Shown here piece by piece: positions 9,568 through 17,721 of a DNA stretch of 64,000 nt. The position numbers and the translations under genes were made by a program. The notes beneath the pieces are model-generated. The model had not been told where the DNA came from. It was given only the letters and a program-made list of their open reading frames with translations, and made no database searches. The stretch is taken from contig CBDIDH010000002.1 of the NCBI GenBank assembly GCA_965277595.1, positions 4,464,001-4,528,000 on the forward strand, written 5' to 3'. How positions within the stretch are numbered: the first letter of the stretch is position 1; each line of letters opens with the position of its first letter. The stretch is from CBDIDH01 sp965277595. GTDB lineage: Bacteria; Planctomycetota; Planctomycetia; Isosphaerales; Isosphaeraceae.

Positions 9568-9890
9568 TCGAACTGGTTTATTGACCCATCTTGTTCTTTT
9601 CATTCAAGCCTACACCCCCCCGGCGAAAGGCGGTATCGCCTCTCGCCATGCCCCGTGGTCCCTTTCGCCGGCACTCGCTTGGATGCCGAGAACAGTCGGC
9701 CGAAGGGCCACGGTGGCAAATTTTGTCCGAACCTCGACGAGCGGAAAGGTCGATCCTTTCATCCCCCCACGCTCGCCTGAGGTTCGGGAAATCCCGACGA
9801 AGGGGCGCCCAGCGGGCGACCACGCCTCACCCCGCCCGGCGCGGGGCGGGGCGGCCTCGTCTTCACGTCTCACGATTCGAGGTTCACGTC
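9568..9890. other. Intergenic stretch with a hairpin, no gene
   Basis: No supported gene lies between the secreted protein and the FHA gene. Apart from the hairpin at 9622-9647, it is GC-rich sequence with open frames in several registers that match nothing familiar. Confidence 0.5.
9622..9647 (+). terminator. Strong two-step hairpin after the secreted protein gene
   Basis: GGCGA-AA-GGCG-GTAT-CGCC-TC-TCGCC is a perfect inverted repeat with a 4-base loop and a 2x2 internal bulge, about 55 bases past the stop of the secreted protein gene. It has no U tract, so intrinsic termination is uncertain; it could instead protect the 3' end of the transcript. Confidence 0.4.
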
Positions 9891-10238
9891 ATGCGGTTTC
9901 TCGTTAACCGAGGCGGAGCCAAAGGGAAGATGAGCACGCTGAAGACTCCGCGGTTTGTGATCGGTCGCGCTCCCGAATGTCAACTCCGGCCGAATCGCGA
10001 TGAGGTCAGCGCTCGCCACGCCGAGTTCAAGGTGATCTCGGGCATGATTCTCCTCAACGACCTGGGAAGCGAAAACGGGACCGTCGTCAATGGCGAGACG
10101 CTCAACGGCCCGGCCTCCTTGCGGAATGGTGACCGCATCGAGATCGGACCCTTGAGCTTCACGCTCCTGATCGCCGAACCAAATCGCGGCCTCGGTCCAT
10201 TATCGGCTTGCCCAGCTTGCCGATCGAGGCGAGGTTGA
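9891..10238 (+). CDS. FHA-domain protein, possibly truncated at its C-terminus
   Basis: 115 aa with a forkhead-associated fold: FVIGRAPECQLRP (phosphothreonine-binding Gly-Arg), VSARHAEF (Ser-x-x-His) and LGSENGTVVNGE (Asn-Gly-Thr) are the canonical FHA motifs. It should bind pThr peptides made by Hanks-type kinases, which are common in planctomycetes (one is at 32.4-35.7 kb). The FHA domain is complete up to FTLLIAEP. The last ~18 residues then read into sequence that, in another frame, encodes trehalose-phosphatase. The natural C-terminus therefore appears to be lost at a deletion junction near 10174. Confidence 0.82.
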   Translation: MRFLVNRGGAKGKMSTLKTPRFVIGRAPECQLRPNRDEVSARHAEFKVISGMILLNDLGSENGTVVNGETLNGPASLRNGDRIEIGPLSFTLLIAEPNRGLGPLSACPACRSRRG

Positions 10239-10554
10239 GCGCATCGTTCGGGACGTGATTGCCGAAGATGACTCGACCCTGGCGGTCGTTCCAGGCAAGA
10301 TGGTCTGGGAAGTGCGGCCGAGGGTTCCCTGGAACAAGGGGACGGCCGTGCGTTATATCCGCGACCGCCTCGGACTTCGCCAGGCCCTGACCTTCTCTCT
10401 CGGTGACGATCGCGCGGATGAAGATGCCTTCGTCGAGATCGGCCCGTTCGTGACGGCCCGGGTGGGCCTTGCCGAACCGTCGAGCGCGGGCTACCGACTC
10501 AAGGACACCGGGGAAGTCGCCGATTTCCTCGGCTGGCTCTTCCGCGAGGTTTGA
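10171..10554 (+). pseudogene. otsB: C-terminal remnant of trehalose-6-phosphate phosphatase (OtsB)
   Basis: The frame open from 10171 reads ..IAASVHYRLAQ.., ..VVPGKMVWEVRPRVPWNKG.., then SLGDDRADEDAF and SSAGYRLKDTGEVADFLGWL. These are the cap and C-terminal HAD motifs of OtsB, in order. The N-terminal catalytic DxDGT half is absent, and no start codon or RBS precedes the remnant; its beginning is fused out of frame to the end of the FHA gene. The motif III Thr is also changed (GDDRADED rather than GDDxTDED). This is a gene fossil left by a deletion, and no other trehalose gene is visible in the window. Confidence 0.8.
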
Positions 10555-10633
10555 GGTCCCGAGGCGGCGTGGGTCGGGCGTTGCCTTGAAAAGGTGGCCC
10601 CGCTGGCGGTATTCCGCGTCACCAGGGCCACGC

Positions 10634-11986
10634 ATGAAAACTTGGTTACAGAATTACTGGGAATCCCTTCGCGCCAACTTCTGGTTCGTGCCGACGGTGA
10701 TGGTCGCCGCCGCGGTGGTTCTCTCGCTCGTGACGATCAACCTGGACAAGGCCGCCGCGGCCAGCAACCGGGTCGCCACGCTCGGCTGGACCTTCACGCG
10801 AGGCCCCGAAGGCTCGCGCGCCGTCCTTTCGACGGTCGCCGGCTCGATGATGACGATCACCAGCGTGACCTTCTCGATCACCATCGTCGCGCTCCAACTC
10901 GCCTCGTCGCAGTTCGGTCCACGGCTGCTCCGCAACTTCATGCGCGATCGAGGCAATCAATTTTCGCTGGGCACCTTCATTGCAACCTTTGCCTATTGCC
11001 TGCTGGTCCTTCGGACCGTGAACGGAACCGAGGACCAGCGGTTTGTCCCCCACATCGCGGTCACTGTCGGCCTGATCCTGGCGCTGACGAGTCTGGGCGT
11101 TTTGATCTATTTCATCCACCATGCCGCCGCGTCGATTCAGGCCGAGACCGTGATCGCCAACGTCGGCCGCGACCTCGAAGAGGCGATCGGCCGGCTCTAT
11201 CCCGAATCCGCGGGAGCCGAGTCTCCGAACCATTCCACCGATCAAAGCATCCTCGCCGACTTCCGCCGCGATTCACTCCCTGTTGCCTCGGATCAGAGCA
11301 ATTACCTGCAAAATATCGACCTCGAACGTCTCATCGACGTTGCTAGTGAACACAAGATCATACTTCGAGTTCCTCAACGGCCCGGCAAATTCGTCGTCAA
11401 GGGGGCCGACCTTGCCCGGGTCTTGCCCGCGGACCGCCTGAATGACGAGATCGCCGATGCGGTCCGCGACGCCTTTTACTTTGGCGCGATCCGCACGCTC
11501 ACTCAGGACATCGAGTTTGCCATCGACCAGCTTGTCGAGATCGCGGTTCGCGCCCTTTCGCCCGGCGTGAACGATCCATTCACGGCGATCAACTGCGTCG
11601 ACCGTCTCAGCGCGGCGCTGGTCACCCTCTCAGGCCGAGAGTTTCCCTCCGACTTCCGGCTTGATGACAACGGCGAACTCCGACTCGTGACCAATTCCTC
11701 GACAATTTCCGGTCTCGTCAACGCGGCCTTTGACCAGATTCGCCAGGCCGCCCGAAACGACGCCGCCGTCACGATTCGCCTGCTGGAGTCCATCGCGGCG
11801 ATCGCGACGCAGACACGGAACCCGACCTGGCATCTTGCCCTGAAACGCCAGGCCGAAATGATTCAGAGGAGTAGTGCGCAAGCGATCCCCGAAGGGATCG
11901 ACCGGAGCGAGGTCGACAGCCGATTCCGCGAGGTCATCCAGGCGCTCGGACTGGAGAGTCCATCGAGCGCGCCTTCGACACTCTGA
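10634..11986 (+). CDS. DUF2254 integral membrane protein
   Basis: 450 aa. Four TM helices lie in the first ~180 residues (FVPTVMVAAAVVLSLVTI; MMTITSVTFSITIVALQLAS; FIATFAYCLLVLRTV; VTVGLILALTSLGVLIYF), followed by a soluble region of about 270 aa. SSQFGPRLLRNFMRD and LSPGVNDPFTA are the conserved family segments. The molecular function is not established. ATG 10634 places the first helix correctly. The gene sits with MscS- and NhaP-type genes, so an osmotic or ion-related envelope role is plausible but inferred. Confidence 0.85.
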   Translation: MKTWLQNYWESLRANFWFVPTVMVAAAVVLSLVTINLDKAAAASNRVATLGWTFTRGPEGSRAVLSTVAGSMMTITSVTFSITIVALQLASSQFGPRLLRNFMRDRGNQFSLGTFIATFAYCLLVLRTVNGTEDQRFVPHIAVTVGLILALTSLGVLIYFIHHAAASIQAETVIANVGRDLEEAIGRLYPESAGAESPNHSTDQSILADFRRDSLPVASDQSNYLQNIDLERLIDVASEHKIILRVPQRPGKFVVKGADLARVLPADRLNDEIADAVRDAFYFGAIRTLTQDIEFAIDQLVEIAVRALSPGVNDPFTAINCVDRLSAALVTLSGREFPSDFRLDDNGELRLVTNSSTISGLVNAAFDQIRQAARNDAAVTIRLLESIAAIATQTRNPTWHLALKRQAEMIQRSSAQAIPEGIDRSEVDSRFREVIQALGLESPSSAPSTL

Positions 11987-12004
11987 AACCAGGAGGAATC
12001 CGTC

Positions 12005-13000
12005 TTGGATGGCATCTTCAAAATCGTTCCGCCCAATGGGGCGGTTGAAATCCTCGGCGTGAAGCTCGTGGGCGTCACGGCCGAAAACGGCATGAAACTG
12101 CTCTTTTCCGTCGGTTTTGTCCTCCTCACGCTCCTGCTCGCGAGCGGCCTTCGATGGCTCACGGGAAGATTGCTTCGTGGTCGCCGCGACGTCCGGGTTG
12201 CCTTCTGGACGCGACAGGCGATCCACCTTATCACGACGGTCCTCTTGCTCCTGGGCCTGGTCTCGGTCTGGTTCGACGATCCAACGCGGTTGACGACAGC
12301 GCTCGGGTTGGTGACCGCCGGGCTGGCCTTTGCCTTGCAGAAGGTTGTCACCTCGGCCGCTGGATATGTGGTGATCCTTCGGGGCCGGACCTTCAACGTC
12401 GGCGATCGGATCACGATGGGAGGCGTTCGGGGCGACGTCATTGCGCTGGGGTTCATTCAAACGACGATCATGGAGATGGGCCAGCCCCCCGCGGTGCAGA
12501 CGGCCGACCCCGCCATGTGGGTCCATAGCCGACAGTACACCGGCCGGGTCGTCACGGTAAGCAACTCCAGAATCTTTGACGAACCCGTGTACAACTACAC
12601 CCGCGACTTTCCCTACATCTGGGAAGAAATCTCCCTGCCGATCGCCTACAATGCCGACCGAAGCCGAGCCGAGACCATTCTTCTGGATGTCGCCAATCGG
12701 CATACAGTTCCGATCGGCGAGATGGGTGAAGCCTCGCTACAGGAAATGGAGCGACGCTACTTTATCCGCCGCGCGTCGATGATCCCGAAGGTTTACTACA
12801 GGTTGACCGACAACTGGCTGGAGTTAACCGTTCGATTCATCGCGCGCGACCACGGAGTTCGCGAATTGAAGGACGTCCTGAGCCGCGAGATCCTCGATGC
12901 CCTCGACGAGGCCGGTATCGGCTTTGCCTCCTCAACGCTTGAGATCGTCGGCTTACCTCCACTCCATCTCGAACGAAACGCTCGATTGAAGAAGAGTTAA
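12005..13000 (+). CDS. MscS-family mechanosensitive channel-like protein
   Basis: 331 aa with three TM helices. The pore-lining segment is GLVTAGLAFALQKVVTSAAGYVVI, and the following beta domain (FNVGDRITMGGVRGDV) is typical of MscS. It is predicted to be an inner-membrane stretch-gated channel that vents solutes on osmotic downshift. The start is TTG 12005 with a perfect AGGAGG at 11991-11996. It lies 18 bases after the DUF2254 gene, so the two are probably co-transcribed. An extra ~30 residues within the beta domain (around QPPAVQTADPAMWVHSRQY) are longer than in E. coli MscS. Confidence 0.88.
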   Translation: MDGIFKIVPPNGAVEILGVKLVGVTAENGMKLLFSVGFVLLTLLLASGLRWLTGRLLRGRRDVRVAFWTRQAIHLITTVLLLLGLVSVWFDDPTRLTTALGLVTAGLAFALQKVVTSAAGYVVILRGRTFNVGDRITMGGVRGDVIALGFIQTTIMEMGQPPAVQTADPAMWVHSRQYTGRVVTVSNSRIFDEPVYNYTRDFPYIWEEISLPIAYNADRSRAETILLDVANRHTVPIGEMGEASLQEMERRYFIRRASMIPKVYYRLTDNWLELTVRFIARDHGVRELKDVLSREILDALDEAGIGFASSTLEIVGLPPLHLERNARLKKS

Positions 13001-13034
13001 CCGTTAACCGAAGAGTCCTTGCCCCCGAGGTGCG

Positions 13035-14309
13035 ATGCGGATTTTTGATTTGATCGCTGTCCTCATCGTCCTCGCGGCGATCTTCAGCTACATCAACCTG
13101 ACGGTCCTGAAACTTCCGTCAGCGATCGGGTTGATGGTCCAGGCCCTGATTTTCTCGATTCTCGTGTCGGTGGCCGCCCACGTTCTGCCCGCTGTGGGAG
13201 TCGGCGTGAATCGCCTGCTCGCGAGGTTGGATCTCAACGAAGCTCTGATGCACGGGATGCTCGGGTTTCTCCTCTTCGCCGGCGCATTTCACGTCAATCT
13301 CGGCGACCTCGCCCGGCACCGCTGGCCCATTGCAGCGCTTTCAACACTGGGTGTGTTGCTATCCACGGCGATCGTTGGCGTGCTCGCCTGGTGGGTCCTC
13401 ATCCTGGTCGGCTTGCCGACACGGTTCCTGGATTGCCTTGTCTTCGGTGCGTTGATCTCTCCGACCGACCCGATCGCTGTCCTTGGCCTTCTCAAGCGGA
13501 TCGGTGTACCGAAAGCGCTGGAGGTGCAGATTGCCGGAGAATCCCTATTTAACGACGGAGTGGGTGTCGTCGTCTTTACTGGACTTCTGGGAATTGCCAC
13601 GGGACTGCATGCGCCTGACCTCGGCCATTTCGCCCTTCTCTTTGCTCGGGAGACCCTGGGGGGGGCCATCTTTGGACTGGTTATTGGCCTGATTGCCTTC
13701 TTGATGCTGAGATCGGTTGACGACTACAAGGTGGAGATTCTTCTCTCGCTAGGATTGGTCGCGGGCGGCTATGCGCTCGCGGACGCCTGGCATCTTTCCG
13801 GTCCGATCGCCATGGTTGTCGCCGGCCTGGTGATTGGTAACCAGGGGCGCAGTTTCGCGATGTCCGCAGTCACGAACGAGCGTCTTGAGCAATTCTGGGA
13901 ATTGATCGACGAGGCTCTCAACGCGGTACTTTTCGTGCTGATTGGCCTGGAAGTCCTGGCTTTAAGCTTTACTCCAAAAAGTCTACTCGCGGGGCTTATG
14001 ATCATACCAGTCGTCCTCGCGGCGCGGTGGTTTTCAGTCGGTCTGCCGGTTGCTTTTCTCCGACGCTGGCTTCCGTTCGAGTCTTCCACGGTGCGGATTC
14101 TCACCTGGGGCGGCTTACGAGGAGGAATCTCCGTCGCACTCGCTTTATCCATTCCCGCCGGGCCATCCGACATTGCTCTACCCGGCCGCGACTTGATCGT
14201 GGTGATTACCTACATCGTGGTCGTCTTCTCGATTGCAATTCAGGGGATCACCGTCGGTCCTTTCGCTCGACACTGGCTTTCCGCGTCAAAAAAATCGGAT
14301 GAACAATAG
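13035..14309 (+). CDS. CPA1-family Na+(cation)/H+ antiporter, NhaP-like
   Basis: 424 aa with about 12 hydrophobic helices. FGALISPTDPIAVLGLLKRIG carries the conserved TDP of CPA1 antiporters, AGESLFNDGVGVVVF carries the ND ion-binding pair, and TWGGLRGGISVALAL is the late conserved arginine motif. The short C-terminus has no regulatory domain. It should exchange Na+ or K+ for H+ across the inner membrane. It follows the MscS gene by 34 bases on the same strand, forming a small ion/osmotic-stress cluster with DUF2254. Confidence 0.9.
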   Translation: MRIFDLIAVLIVLAAIFSYINLTVLKLPSAIGLMVQALIFSILVSVAAHVLPAVGVGVNRLLARLDLNEALMHGMLGFLLFAGAFHVNLGDLARHRWPIAALSTLGVLLSTAIVGVLAWWVLILVGLPTRFLDCLVFGALISPTDPIAVLGLLKRIGVPKALEVQIAGESLFNDGVGVVVFTGLLGIATGLHAPDLGHFALLFARETLGGAIFGLVIGLIAFLMLRSVDDYKVEILLSLGLVAGGYALADAWHLSGPIAMVVAGLVIGNQGRSFAMSAVTNERLEQFWELIDEALNAVLFVLIGLEVLALSFTPKSLLAGLMIIPVVLAARWFSVGLPVAFLRRWLPFESSTVRILTWGGLRGGISVALALSIPAGPSDIALPGRDLIVVITYIVVVFSIAIQGITVGPFARHWLSASKKSDEQ

Positions 14310-14395
14310 GTACTCACTCGCGGGAGCCTGGAGTCGATCCGCAATGAGGGGCGCCCAACAACTTCGCGACAACACTCGCGCAGTCGCGCGATCAT

Positions 14396-15110
14396 GTGAT
14401 CACGTCCTTTGATAAGGAGATGACGACGCCGATCGCCGCTCAACTCATCAAGAATGGCGTGGAACTCCTGCTCAGCGAAACCACAGTCTCCCTCGCCGAG
14501 GGGCCGGAGGGCCTTGGGGTTCGTCTCAAATCGGGGAAGACCCTCTCGACGCGCCTTGTCGTGGTGGGCGTGGAGATGAAGCCGGAGAATTCGCTCGCCG
14601 TTGCCGGCGGCCTGACGGTCGGACCCGGGGGCGGCATCCGGGTCAACGATCAAGTGCATTGATGTGCTTCCCAGGCGATTCAGGCGGGCTTCACGGTTTT
14701 CGACCTGGAAGAGTCGGAACTGGCCCACGCCGCGCAATTCGGATCGGCGAAAGACCCGGTGAACATGGCCGGTTTCGTGGCGAGCGGCCTTCTCCGCGGC
14801 GAGCATCCGCAGACCAACGTCGAGGCGATCCTGGACCCTTCAGACGGCCCTCGTCCCTTCCTGCTCGACGTCCGAACCGCCGACGCGTTTCGTCAGCGGC
14901 ACATCGCCGACGCCGTGCATATCTCCGTCGACGATCTACGCCAGAGGCTCTCGAAGGTTCCTAAAGACCGCGAGGTCGTCGCCTATTGTCAGGTCGGTCA
15001 GCGCGGCCAACTGGCGACCCGCATTTTACTTCAAACCGGCTTCCAGGCGAGCAACCTCAGCGGTGGCTACAAGACGTACGGGCATTTCCGACCGACTCCG
15101 ACTCGGCCTC
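14396..15110 (+). pseudogene. Decayed FAD/NAD oxidoreductase-rhodanese (CoA-disulfide-reductase-like) gene
   Basis: One frame reads a middle piece of a pyridine-nucleotide-disulfide oxidoreductase (ITSFDKEMTTPIAAQL ... PGGGIRVNDQVH), then a TGA at 14660-14662. Immediately after it the same frame continues with the dimerisation-domain end (QAIQAGFTVFDLEESELAHA ... FGSAKDPVNMAGFVA) and a rhodanese domain (LLDVRTADAFRQRHI ... VVAYCQVGQRGQLA, active-site Cys in YCQVGQRG). The N-terminal FAD-binding part and roughly 150 central residues (the second GD motif region and most of the dimerisation domain) are missing. The rhodanese end has no proper stop and runs antisense into arsM. The fragments may still be transcribed. 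Confidence 0.82.
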
Positions 15111-15217
15111 GAAATTCTCTTGAATCGAGCAGCCTTGACGCGAAATACATCCATTCGTCAGCGAATTGCAGAGGGGGATTCGGCAACACCGGGCGGCCTC
15201 GCTTTGCCTGCTTGGAT

Positions 15218-16105
15218 TTACCGGGGCTTCACGGCGAAGACCTTTACGCTGGCGGCGTAGTCGTTCACGTTGTAACGCCGCAGCAGGTCGGCCAGGCGAG
15301 CATGAAGCGCCTCGTCTACGACGGCCGCCGGACCGACCGAGCAGCATCCGGCGTCAACAATGTCGAGCGCGGAGGGTTGGGATGCCGGCGGCGGGCAGCA
15401 GAGCGCCTGGTTTTCCACCTGGGCATAGGCGTTCAGGTCGGAACCACTGTCGATCACCTCGACATGGGCAAACCCCGCCTCGATCAGGCCACGACGGTAA
15501 TCCTCGATCAGGATCGCCCCGGCGATGCAGCCGACGTAGGCCATCAGGTCGTTTCCAAGTTCCGGCGGCAGGTCCCGCTTCAGGGCGATATCGCTGACCG
15601 CGAGTCGGCCGCCGGGCCGGAGAATCCGGGCAATCTCTCGAAAGACCGCGTCCTTGTCGGGCGCCAGGTTGATCACGCAGTTCGAGATCACGCAGTCGGC
15701 CGAGGCATCGGGCAAGGGGAGTTGGTCGATCGTCGCCCGATGAAACTCAACATTCGTCAGGCCCGCTTTCTCGGCGTTCCGAATCGCCAGGTCGAGCATC
15801 TCGGGGGTCATATCAATCCCGATCGCCCGACCGGTCGGGCCGACCTTCCGCGCGGCCAGGAAAACGTCAAGGCCGCCGCCGCTGCCCAGGTCAACGACCG
15901 TCTCGCCTTCGCGCAGGTTGGCCGTCGCCGTCGGGTTCCCGCACGAGAGCGCCATGTTCGCCTCGGCGGGGATCGAGGCCAGTTCCTCGGGCGAGTAGCC
16001 AAATGCCTCGGCAACCGCGCGAACTCCCCCTTGATCGTTCGAAAGGCCGCTCAAGGCGACCGAACCATACTTGCTCTTGACGGCCCGCGTGATCGTCTCG
16101 GACAT
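15218..16105 (-). CDS. arsM: Arsenite S-adenosylmethionine methyltransferase ArsM
   Basis: 295 aa. The SAM-binding loop is VVDLGSGGGLD (about 71-80). SCGNP (Cys55), CVISNCVINL (Cys141, Cys146) and VGCIAGA (Cys196) give the As(III)-binding cysteines expected in ArsM. The C-terminus has an extra Cys pair (ALCCPPP) and GCCS. It methylates As(III) stepwise to volatile or less retained species in the cytoplasm. It is the last gene of an arsR-led operon on the minus strand, 57 bases after the phosphatase/reductase-like gene. The start ATG is at 16105. Confidence 0.92.
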   Translation of the reverse strand: MSETITRAVKSKYGSVALSGLSNDQGGVRAVAEAFGYSPEELASIPAEANMALSCGNPTATANLREGETVVDLGSGGGLDVFLAARKVGPTGRAIGIDMTPEMLDLAIRNAEKAGLTNVEFHRATIDQLPLPDASADCVISNCVINLAPDKDAVFREIARILRPGGRLAVSDIALKRDLPPELGNDLMAYVGCIAGAILIEDYRRGLIEAGFAHVEVIDSGSDLNAYAQVENQALCCPPPASQPSALDIVDAGCCSVGPAAVVDEALHARLADLLRRYNVNDYAASVKVFAVKPR

Positions 16106-16162
16106 GGGAATACGCCTTTTTGTTGAAGTAGAGTAATTGATAAAAATACGGAATCTGCAATG

Positions 16163-17194
16163 TCATTTTCCGTCGATGCGTACGTGAAGGTTGCCCTTGC
16201 GAGCAAGGCGATTGCGCACCTGCATCATGACAGAAAGCATCAGACGGCCGAGATCGTCGCGCCGCTCGGCGTACTTGAGGGTCTCGTACGCGCTGTGATC
16301 GTAAATTTTGGGGTCGAGATACGGCATTGAGATCCTCACGGCGGCCCCTCTCACGAAGGGGCAGGCCGCGTCGGCCTCGCCGCAGACCATCAGGGCGGCG
16401 AAGTGGTCCTGGGGGTTGCTCGGATCGGAGTAAACCTTGGAGAATTCGATCGTCTTCAGGCCGTCGCCCCAGCGGACCGTGTAGATCGGGTTGGCGGTCT
16501 TCAGGTCGCCTCGGGGGGCTTCCCGACCCGTCGGCTCAACCGCGACGCCAATTGCCTTCAAAGAGGAAATGGCGCGTGAATTGATGGCGGTCGGGGCGGT
16601 CCCGCCGCTGTGGAATTGAATCTCGGGCATTCCAAAATAGGCGGCGGCGATGTTTCCCAGGGTGGCGCCGAGGATGCTCCGGCGACTGTTTCCCGTGCAG
16701 ACAGTCGTCACATGGAGCGGTTGACCCGCCTTGTAATTCTTGACAATCCAGTCGGCCAGCGTTTGCGCGGCCGCGCGATGAGGCCCGTCGATGAGGTCAA
16801 ACGAGGTCGTCAGCAGGTCGGCGTGCGCCGCGACCCCTGGCAGGAGACGCTTCCGAGACTCAGGAATCTCCGCGTCGAGAGCCTTGCTCACTTCGGCGTC
16901 GTCCAGCGTTCCATCGCTTCCGGCGAGACGCTCAAACGTCGACTCTTCCATGAGATTGTGAACACCCGATGCGGTGAGAACGTTTTCCTTGCCCAATGCC
17001 TTGGAAAGCGTCCCTTTGACCTTGGGGTCGTTCTCCGGCAAGACAGCTTCCGCGGTTCCGAACCTCTGAACAAGCCAGAGCGAACGGATGAAAGGCCCCA
17101 CGTCATCACCCGCCAGCGCGCGAGGGATCGGCACGAGCAGGAGCGCCGGAACCACGCAAAGCATCGCCTTGATTCGAGTCACGCGAGAACGCAT
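16163..17194 (-). CDS. Exported LMW-protein-tyrosine-phosphatase/arsenate-reductase-like protein
   Basis: 343 aa from ATG 17194. A signal peptide (MLCVVPALLLVPIPRALA, cleavage near AGDD) precedes an ~100-aa region containing SDGTLDDAEVSKALD, then a low-molecular-weight phosphatase P-loop CTGNSRRS (Cys166 and Arg172, CX5R). The family includes thioredoxin- or glutaredoxin-coupled arsenate reductases, and its position between arsR and arsM supports a role with arsenate. Such enzymes are normally cytoplasmic and ~140-200 aa; export and an N-terminal extension are unusual. A longer start at 17245 (MPFFVTLYS..) would hide the signal sequence behind a leader and is less likely. Confidence 0.75.
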   Translation of the reverse strand: MRSRVTRIKAMLCVVPALLLVPIPRALAGDDVGPFIRSLWLVQRFGTAEAVLPENDPKVKGTLSKALGKENVLTASGVHNLMEESTFERLAGSDGTLDDAEVSKALDAEIPESRKRLLPGVAAHADLLTTSFDLIDGPHRAAAQTLADWIVKNYKAGQPLHVTTVCTGNSRRSILGATLGNIAAAYFGMPEIQFHSGGTAPTAINSRAISSLKAIGVAVEPTGREAPRGDLKTANPIYTVRWGDGLKTIEFSKVYSDPSNPQDHFAALMVCGEADAACPFVRGAAVRISMPYLDPKIYDHSAYETLKYAERRDDLGRLMLSVMMQVRNRLARKGNLHVRIDGK

Positions 17195-17246
17195 CCTTTC
17201 TGGCTGTATGGGGCTGGCCGAATACAGTGTGACAAAAAAAGGCATG

Positions 17247-17621
17247 TCAGTCGTCACCGCCGCAACACGAGATAGCGCGGTCGAGTCGCTTGAGGTCCTC
17301 GCCGAAGATGGCCGGATCACCGAGGCAGGAGCCGAGGCAGCCGAGCAAGATCCGACCGAGCGCTGATTTTGATCTGGCGAGGCGATAGTGGACCCAGAGC
17401 CCCTCTTTTCGACCTGAGACCATGCCCGCCTTGCGAAGATAGGCCAGGTGGCGGCTCACCGTCGGTTGAGGGAGTTCCAGGGCCTCATGAAGGTGGCAGA
17501 CGCAGACCTCCCGGTCGTCCGTCAGCAGGTTCAACAAGCGAAGGCGCACCGGGTCGGCGAACGCCTTGAGCGTGTCGGTGCTCTGGTCCAGGTCGCGGGT
17601 GGTCAAGCGTGGATTTTTCAT
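17247..17621 (-). CDS. arsR: ArsR/SmtB-family metalloregulator
   Basis: 124 aa with a winged helix-turn-helix. ADPVRLRLLNLL and LPQPTVSRHLAYLRKAGMV are the recognition region. CVC at Cys40/Cys42 sits at the start of the DNA-binding helix, as in As(III)/Sb(III)-sensing ArsR. A C-terminal CC (119-120) could supply further thiol ligands. It should repress its own operon (phosphatase/reductase-like gene and arsM, both downstream on the minus strand) until arsenite binds. The upstream inverted repeat at 17620-17635 is a plausible operator. Confidence 0.9.
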   Translation of the reverse strand: MKNPRLTTRDLDQSTDTLKAFADPVRLRLLNLLTDDREVCVCHLHEALELPQPTVSRHLAYLRKAGMVSGRKEGLWVHYRLARSKSALGRILLGCLGSCLGDPAIFGEDLKRLDRAISCCGGDD

Positions 17622-17635
17622 TCGTCTCGTCGAAT
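17620..17635 (-). promoter_or_regulatory. Inverted repeat over the arsR start, candidate ArsR operator
   Basis: ATTCG-TCTCGT-CGAAT is a perfect 5+5 inverted repeat with a 6-base spacer, overlapping the first codon of arsR, next to an AT-rich CGAATATA stretch. ArsR dimers bind such dyads near their own promoters. The half-sites are short, so this is suggestive only. Confidence 0.4.
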
Positions 17636-17721
17636 ATAGCCGGAGACGCCTCGCGGATCAAGACGGCACCTTCCGCGCGTGGCGCGAGGAAGGAACGTGT
17701 TCACATCTGGCGGACAGAACG

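Noticed and set aside
15110..16126. Continuation of the rhodanese frame through arsM
   Set aside because: After the rhodanese domain the translation is the antisense of arsM; the open frame only reflects loss of the original stop.
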